Source: Phycisphaerales bacterium (GTDB taxonomy: Bacteria; Planctomycetota; Phycisphaerae; Phycisphaerales; UBA1924). From it: a stretch of DNA of 64,000 bases. The notes beneath the pieces were generated by a model. That model ran no database searches, was not told the DNA's origin, and saw only the letters and a list, made by a program, of their open reading frames with translations. The translations under genes were made by a program, and so were the position numbers. Below, piece after piece: positions 59,962 to 64,000 of the stretch. Positions within the stretch are counted from its first letter, which is position 1. Every line of letters starts with the position of its first letter. Location: positions 310,001 to 374,000 of the forward strand of contig RECY01000026.1 of assembly GCA_007693785.1 (NCBI GenBank), read 5' to 3'.

Positions 59962-62352
59962 ATGCACACCGTCCCGCAGACGCACGCCCCGCCCGCGAGC
60001 CCCGGCATCGGCGAGGGCTCCGCCCTCACCCACGCCGAGCGCGCCCTGCTCGGCGAGGTCGCTGGCGCGATGCGTGCCCGGCGCTGGTGGGCGGGGGCCG
60101 GGGCGATCCAGAAGCTCAGCGTTCGCTACGGGGCCGATCCGGTCCTCGTCGGCGCGCTCACGCCCTGCTTGCACGAACTCGGGCTCGACGCGCTCGCCCG
60201 CGGACTGACCGATCCCGACGCCCCCGGCGGGCAGACGTTCGACGCGGGCGTCTTCGAGGGGAACCTCGCGGCTCTGGAAAGCGCCGAGGGGATCGACCCG
60301 GACAGCGCCGCGGCCCTGCGCGAGGCGTGGCGAGCGAGCGTGAGCCGCGAGCGGTGGCACCGCGCCCGCGATGGCAATCTCGTGAGCGACGGGGGCTCAC
60401 CCGCGGAGATCGCCCGCTGGCGGGGGCTGGCGGACGTGATCGCCGAGAGTTGCGAGGCGGTCGGTCGCGTCGCGTGCGCAGAAGGGGAGATCCATCCCGC
60501 GACGGTGCTGATCGGGGCCGAGTGGCCGTGGGGCGTGCGCGAGCTGCACGCACGTCTGGTGGCTCAGGAGCGCACGATGGGCGTCTATCGACGCCGGATC
60601 ATCGTGCTCGAGCCCGACGCGGTCGCCGCGGCGCGAGGGCTGGCGGTCGAGGACCAGCGGGGCGCGCTCGAAGACGGGCGGTGGGTCTGGTTCGTCGGCC
60701 CAGAAGCCGGGGACCGCTTCGGCGCGTGGCTGGAGCGTGACCCGGCCCACGCCTGCCCGCGGGAGTCGGTGCTGATCGGCACGCACCCGGGGCACACGCC
60801 GTGCGCGCAGGCGGTCGGCGAGCGTGTGCGCACGTTCGCGGGCACGCAGTCGCAACTCGCCGAGTCGTGGCAGCGCGAGGCGGAGCGGCTTTACGCGGGC
60901 AGGGACGGCGCACACTGGGCGGCCCGCTTCCGTGCGGCCGCCGCCGGGCAAGCGCGTCTCCGTGTCCTGCTGACGACCTCGCGTCACTCGACGTTCATGC
61001 GCCACTCGGTCGAGGACCTCGCCCGCGCTTTCGAGGCCCTCGGGCACGAGACGCGGATCAGCATGGAGCTGGACGTCTCGACCCTGCGTATCCGCTCGGC
61101 CCTCGCGAAGGACGTCGCCGATTTCCAGCCCGACGCGCTCGTCTCGGTGAATTGGCCGCGATGGACGCTCGGCCCGCTTCCAAGGGAGCTGCCGCTCGTC
61201 TGCTGGGTGCAGGACGCGATGCCGCACCTGTTCGAACGCCGGACCGGCGAGGCGCAGGGCCCGTTCGACGTGCTCGCCGGCTACTGCTTCGCGGCGCTGT
61301 TCGCGGGCGACGGGTTGGGCTACGACCCGCGGCGTGCGCTGCCCAGCGTGCTCCCGGCGAGCGGGGCCAAGTTTCACACCGGGGCGGTCTCGCCCGAGCT
61401 GCGCGAGCGGTTCGCGTGCGAGATGGCGTTCGTCAGCCACCACGGCGAGACGCCGGAGGACCTGCGCGACCGCCTGGCGGCGAGCGTCGTGCGCGGCGAA
61501 GGGGGGCGCGTGCTGGTCGAGCGTCTGTACCGCGACGCGCAGGAGATGCACCGCCTCTGCGGTCGCGAGCCGGTGCAGTGCACCGGGCACGAGCGTGTGG
61601 TCCGGGCGTTCCGCGAGTCGCTGGGTCGGGAGCCGACGGGCGCCGAGGCCGCGCGCGTGCGGGTGAGCGTGCTGGAACCGCTGTACGGGCGGATCTTTCG
61701 GCACGCGACGATCGGGTGGGCCGCCTCGATCGCGCGCCGTCGCGGGTGGCGTCTCAAGCTCTTCGGCAAGCGCTGGCGCCAGTCGCCGTTCGCGGCGTTT
61801 GACTGCGGCGAGCTGGCGCACGGGGAGGAGCTGCGCGCGTGCTACGCCACGGCCGGGGTGACGCTGCAGATCGATCCGATCAGCACGGTGCACCAGCGGA
61901 TCGCGGAGTGCGCGCTCTCCGGCGGGCTGCCCGCGCCGCGTTTTGTCGCCGACATGCTCAACTGCGTGGACTTGGACGCCGTGACCGAGGCGGGCGTGGG
62001 GGGCGCGGTGGCGGATGCGCCCGCCGGGATGCGAGCCGCGAGCCTGCGTCAGCGGTTCGGGCTGGCGGCGGGCCCGGCGTTGCCCGAGCCGCCTGTCGCG
62101 CCGGGCTCGGAGCACCTGAACCGCGCGGACCTGTCGGTCTACGACCCGACCCGCCTCTACGCAGACTTGGGGGAGATGGGATTCGCCGACGAGCCCGGGC
62201 TCGAGCGCGTGGTGGAGCGTGCGATGGAGGATCCCTTGTGGCGGGCGCGGTGGAGCGGCGTGATCCGTGCGCGCGCCGAGCGCCACGCGACGCACGAGGG
62301 GCTTGCACGCCGCCTGATGGAGCGGATGGGCGAGCGACTCGGGGCCTGTTGA
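59962..62352 (+). CDS. Large glycosyltransferase-like protein (CgeB-type)
   Basis: 796 residues. The first 330 are helical without a known match. A GT-B-like part spans about 330-780: RVLLTTSRHSTFMRHSVEDLARAFEALGHETRI, LVCWVQDAMPHLFERR, and WRLKLFGKRW ... YATAGVTLQIDP with VHQRIAECALSGGLP. The last motif is typical of CgeB/GT-1-like proteins that act on glycans or lipids. Divergent from the previous gene by 120 bp. Convergent with the next gene by 17 bp. Confidence 0.75.
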   Translation: MHTVPQTHAPPASPGIGEGSALTHAERALLGEVAGAMRARRWWAGAGAIQKLSVRYGADPVLVGALTPCLHELGLDALARGLTDPDAPGGQTFDAGVFEGNLAALESAEGIDPDSAAALREAWRASVSRERWHRARDGNLVSDGGSPAEIARWRGLADVIAESCEAVGRVACAEGEIHPATVLIGAEWPWGVRELHARLVAQERTMGVYRRRIIVLEPDAVAAARGLAVEDQRGALEDGRWVWFVGPEAGDRFGAWLERDPAHACPRESVLIGTHPGHTPCAQAVGERVRTFAGTQSQLAESWQREAERLYAGRDGAHWAARFRAAAAGQARLRVLLTTSRHSTFMRHSVEDLARAFEALGHETRISMELDVSTLRIRSALAKDVADFQPDALVSVNWPRWTLGPLPRELPLVCWVQDAMPHLFERRTGEAQGPFDVLAGYCFAALFAGDGLGYDPRRALPSVLPASGAKFHTGAVSPELRERFACEMAFVSHHGETPEDLRDRLAASVVRGEGGRVLVERLYRDAQEMHRLCGREPVQCTGHERVVRAFRESLGREPTGAEAARVRVSVLEPLYGRIFRHATIGWAASIARRRGWRLKLFGKRWRQSPFAAFDCGELAHGEELRACYATAGVTLQIDPISTVHQRIAECALSGGLPAPRFVADMLNCVDLDAVTEAGVGGAVADAPAGMRAASLRQRFGLAAGPALPEPPVAPGSEHLNRADLSVYDPTRLYADLGEMGFADEPGLERVVERAMEDPLWRARWSGVIRARAERHATHEGLARRLMERMGERLGAC

Positions 62353-62369
62353 ATCGGTGAGAACGCGCG

Positions 62370-63530
62370 TCAGGCGCGCAGGGCCCGGGCGGGGCGTGCG
62401 CGCTCTTGAAGCCGCGGCTTCTGGGCGTCGTCGCCCGTCATCGCCTCGGCCTGCTCCAGCACGCCGAGGCGCCAGCGCCAGCGTCGGACCAGGCGCAGGC
62501 CGTCGGCCAGCGCCTGCAGCACCCGTTGCTGATCGCCGGGCTCACCCGTGACACACCCCGCGGGCGTGCGCTCGAGCGCGTGCCACGCGTGCGTCTGGCG
62601 CTCGGCGTCGGCGCGGTCGCGCTCGACCGCCTCGCGGTAGTGGGCGAGCGTCGCGGGATCGGCGAGATCGGTTCGGAAAAGGTCGCGTGCGAAGGACGGG
62701 CAGGCCTCGGCGAAGGCGCGGGCCGCTCGCCCGAGGGCCTGCTCGCGCCGGAGCAGGTCGTCCGGGCGGTAGCGGTGGTGGTGCGGGGCGCGGGCGTCGG
62801 GATCGTAGAGGACGGGCGAGCCGAAGGCCTCGCGGAGGCGGTGGGCGAGCTCGATGTCCTCGTACCCGTAGGGGGCGAGGGCGTGGGTGTAGCCGCCCGC
62901 GCCGAGCAGGGCGTGGCGGGGGAGGCTGACGTTGAGCCCGAAGGCGTGGCGGTAGCCCCAGTCGCGGTCGGCGTCCGACGGACCGCTCGTCATCGCGTCG
63001 TAGAAAAAGACGAGCCCCGTCTCGGTCACGAGCCGATCGGCGAGCGTCGGCGGGTCGTTCGGCGCGCACAGCTCCGCGAGCGGGGCGAAGCGGCTGTCGC
63101 CGACGATGATCGCCGGCGGCTGGCGACGGGCGGCCCGTGCGGCGTGTCGCGCCAGGTGGGCCGCGAGAAAGCCGGGCTCCGGGCGGACGTCGTCGTTGAT
63201 CGAAACGAACACCGACCCGCGGCACCCCGGGGCCAGCAGGTTCCGCACGCCCACGCACCCGTGCGTCGCGCGGGCGTCGGTGGGCGGCGCGAGCGTCTCG
63301 ATCCGGAGCGAGAGCGAAGAGGACGCCTGCGCGTCACGCCACGCCCGCTCGGCGGCTTCGGCGGACTCGTCCCCGGGATCGGGGCTGTCGATCGCGACGA
63401 TGACTTCGGCCCCGGCACCGTCGAGGCCGTGCTGACGGGCGAGCCCGGCGAGGCAGGCCGCCAAGTGGTGCGGGCGGGCGCGCGTCGGGATCAGGATCGA
63501 GGCGTGAAGCTCGCGGGGGATTCGGGGCAT
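62370..63530 (-). CDS. Family 2-type glycosyltransferase
   Basis: 386 residues, GT-A fold. N-terminal ASILIPTRARPHHLAACLAGL, then the DxD-like region SVFVSINDDVRPEPGF. Acceptor site DWGYRHAFGLNVSLPR and ED in YGYEDIELAHRLREAFG are the usual family 2 (galactosyltransferase C-terminal) motifs. Tail is helical and basic. ATG 63530; an upstream frame into a tRNA gene is not coding. Presumably adds a sugar in surface glycan assembly, substrate unknown. Confidence 0.87.
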   Translation of the reverse strand: MPRIPRELHASILIPTRARPHHLAACLAGLARQHGLDGAGAEVIVAIDSPDPGDESAEAAERAWRDAQASSSLSLRIETLAPPTDARATHGCVGVRNLLAPGCRGSVFVSINDDVRPEPGFLAAHLARHAARAARRQPPAIIVGDSRFAPLAELCAPNDPPTLADRLVTETGLVFFYDAMTSGPSDADRDWGYRHAFGLNVSLPRHALLGAGGYTHALAPYGYEDIELAHRLREAFGSPVLYDPDARAPHHHRYRPDDLLRREQALGRAARAFAEACPSFARDLFRTDLADPATLAHYREAVERDRADAERQTHAWHALERTPAGCVTGEPGDQQRVLQALADGLRLVRRWRWRLGVLEQAEAMTGDDAQKPRLQERARPARALRA

Positions 63531-63630
63531 GGGGACGTTATCGGCCGACCGTGGGGCGCGGGCTGAGGCGGATCGCCCCGGTTCCTGCGGAACCCGGAGC
63601 GCCGTTGCGTTGCCCGGGCCTGAAACGACC

Positions 63631-63657
63631 GCCGCCCGCTGCGGGGCAGCGGGCGGC
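63631..63657 (-). terminator. Terminator-like hairpin after tRNA-Gln
   Basis: 11-bp stem GCCGCCCGCTG/CAGCGGGCGGC with a five-base loop, six bases beyond the tRNA 3' end, then GTCGTTTC on the minus strand. Likely the tRNA terminator. Confidence 0.7.
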
Positions 63658-63663
63658 TTCGAG

Positions 63664-63734
63664 TAGGGCATCAAGGATTCGAACCTTGACTAAGTGAACC
63701 AGAATCACTCGTGCTACCGTTACACTAATGCCCC
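63664..63734 (-). tRNA. tRNA-Gln (anticodon CTG)
   Basis: Minus strand: acceptor GGGGCAT/ATGCCCT, D-stem GTG/CAC, anticodon stem AGTGA/TCACT, loop TTCTGGT with anticodon CTG, T-arm CAAGG/CCTTG with TTCGAAT. G1-T72 is a wobble pair. 71 bases; CCA not encoded. Reads CAG. Confidence 0.93.
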
Positions 63735-64000
63735 AACAAAATACGATCAATCAGCGAGTTTGGCCCTGCGAGGTGCTGAGCCGCGGTGGTCCGGCTCGGG
63801 CATGGTACGTCACCCGGGCCGCGTGGAGTTCGGGGCCTCATGAAAGGCTCCGAGCGGTCATCTTTGCCGATCGGCGTGGCGTAGGCAAGGGTTGAGCGCG
63901 GAAGTGGTGCTTCGGTTGACTTGCGTGGGGGGGGCGATGGCGGAAAGCCGTCGCGGGGCGTTGGCCCCGCGACGGTGTGTGTGCTGGTGGTGTTGGTTAG
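63735..64000. other. Intergenic region at right edge with strong hairpin
   Basis: No gene I can support. A perfect 12-bp stem (CCGTCGCGGGGC/GCCCCGCGACGG, loop GTTG) lies at 63948-63975. Followed on the minus strand by CTTTCC, it could end a gene lying beyond the edge. A TTGACT at about 63916 is isolated. Confidence 0.5.

Noticed and set aside
63735-64000. Start of a gene at the right edge
   Set aside because: No frame with coding character; only a hairpin and GC-rich sequence.

Overview
The window is a very GC-rich bacterial chromosome segment, about 70% by eye. It fits a planctomycete of class Phycisphaerae. Clues are a secreted M14 peptidase with a C-terminal dockerin-like repeat of the type used as a surface anchor in that group, two secreted proteins with PEP-CTERM-like tails, type IV-pilin-like prepilins, a fibro-slime protein, the futalosine menaquinone route (mqnA), LPS-export genes and a dimeric (eukaryote/Thermus-type) glycyl-tRNA synthetase. 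Taxonomy is inferred from gene content, not from an rRNA gene. I see no prophage, insertion sequence, CRISPR array or rRNA operon.

Layout. 1-2511: a translationally coupled two-component system, the kinase running off the left edge. 2572-2854: a long imperfect palindrome. 2963-9059: glyS facing gatB, a sigma-like HTH gene and mqnA. 9059-10296: lptB coupled to a PEGA lipoprotein. 10293-14197: a six-gene minus-strand cluster with lower-GC patches (MauE/DoxX-like membrane protein, small eight-cysteine secreted protein, and an A-B-B-A arrangement of two membrane-anchored paralogues around two prepilin paralogues); this is the best candidate for an undescribed system. 14320-19873: PDZ-alpha/beta hydrolase, divergent P-loop protein, cysS and a PAS/LuxR regulator. 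19925-25888: one 1987-codon frame joining a PQQ-like propeller protein to an O-antigen ligase through a 41-bp tandem duplication. 26176-36652: small envelope proteins, Nif3, fibro-slime protein, murA-SDR-VTT operon, trpS, MGMT and two small proteins of unknown role. 36707-45602: NeuD-like acyltransferase, VWA protein, an apparently broken doxX gene, TetR and Rrf2 regulators, an LptF/LptG permease and a membrane-anchored phosphatase. 45618-53478: tRNA-Arg, PEP-CTERM-like proteins, MFS transporter and carboxypeptidase. 53603-63734: dicarboxylate symporter, ABC exporter, SixA-like phosphatase, three glycan-related genes and tRNA-Gln.

How genes fit together: envelope building recurs (murA, lptB, lptF/G-like, O-antigen ligase, NeuD-like acyltransferase, glycosyltransferases). 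Translation genes (glyS, gatB, cysS, trpS, two tRNAs) are scattered as single units. Several gene pairs overlap by ATGA or GTGA, and two convergent pairs share their stop codons, so the chromosome is compact apart from a few repeat-bearing intergenic spaces.
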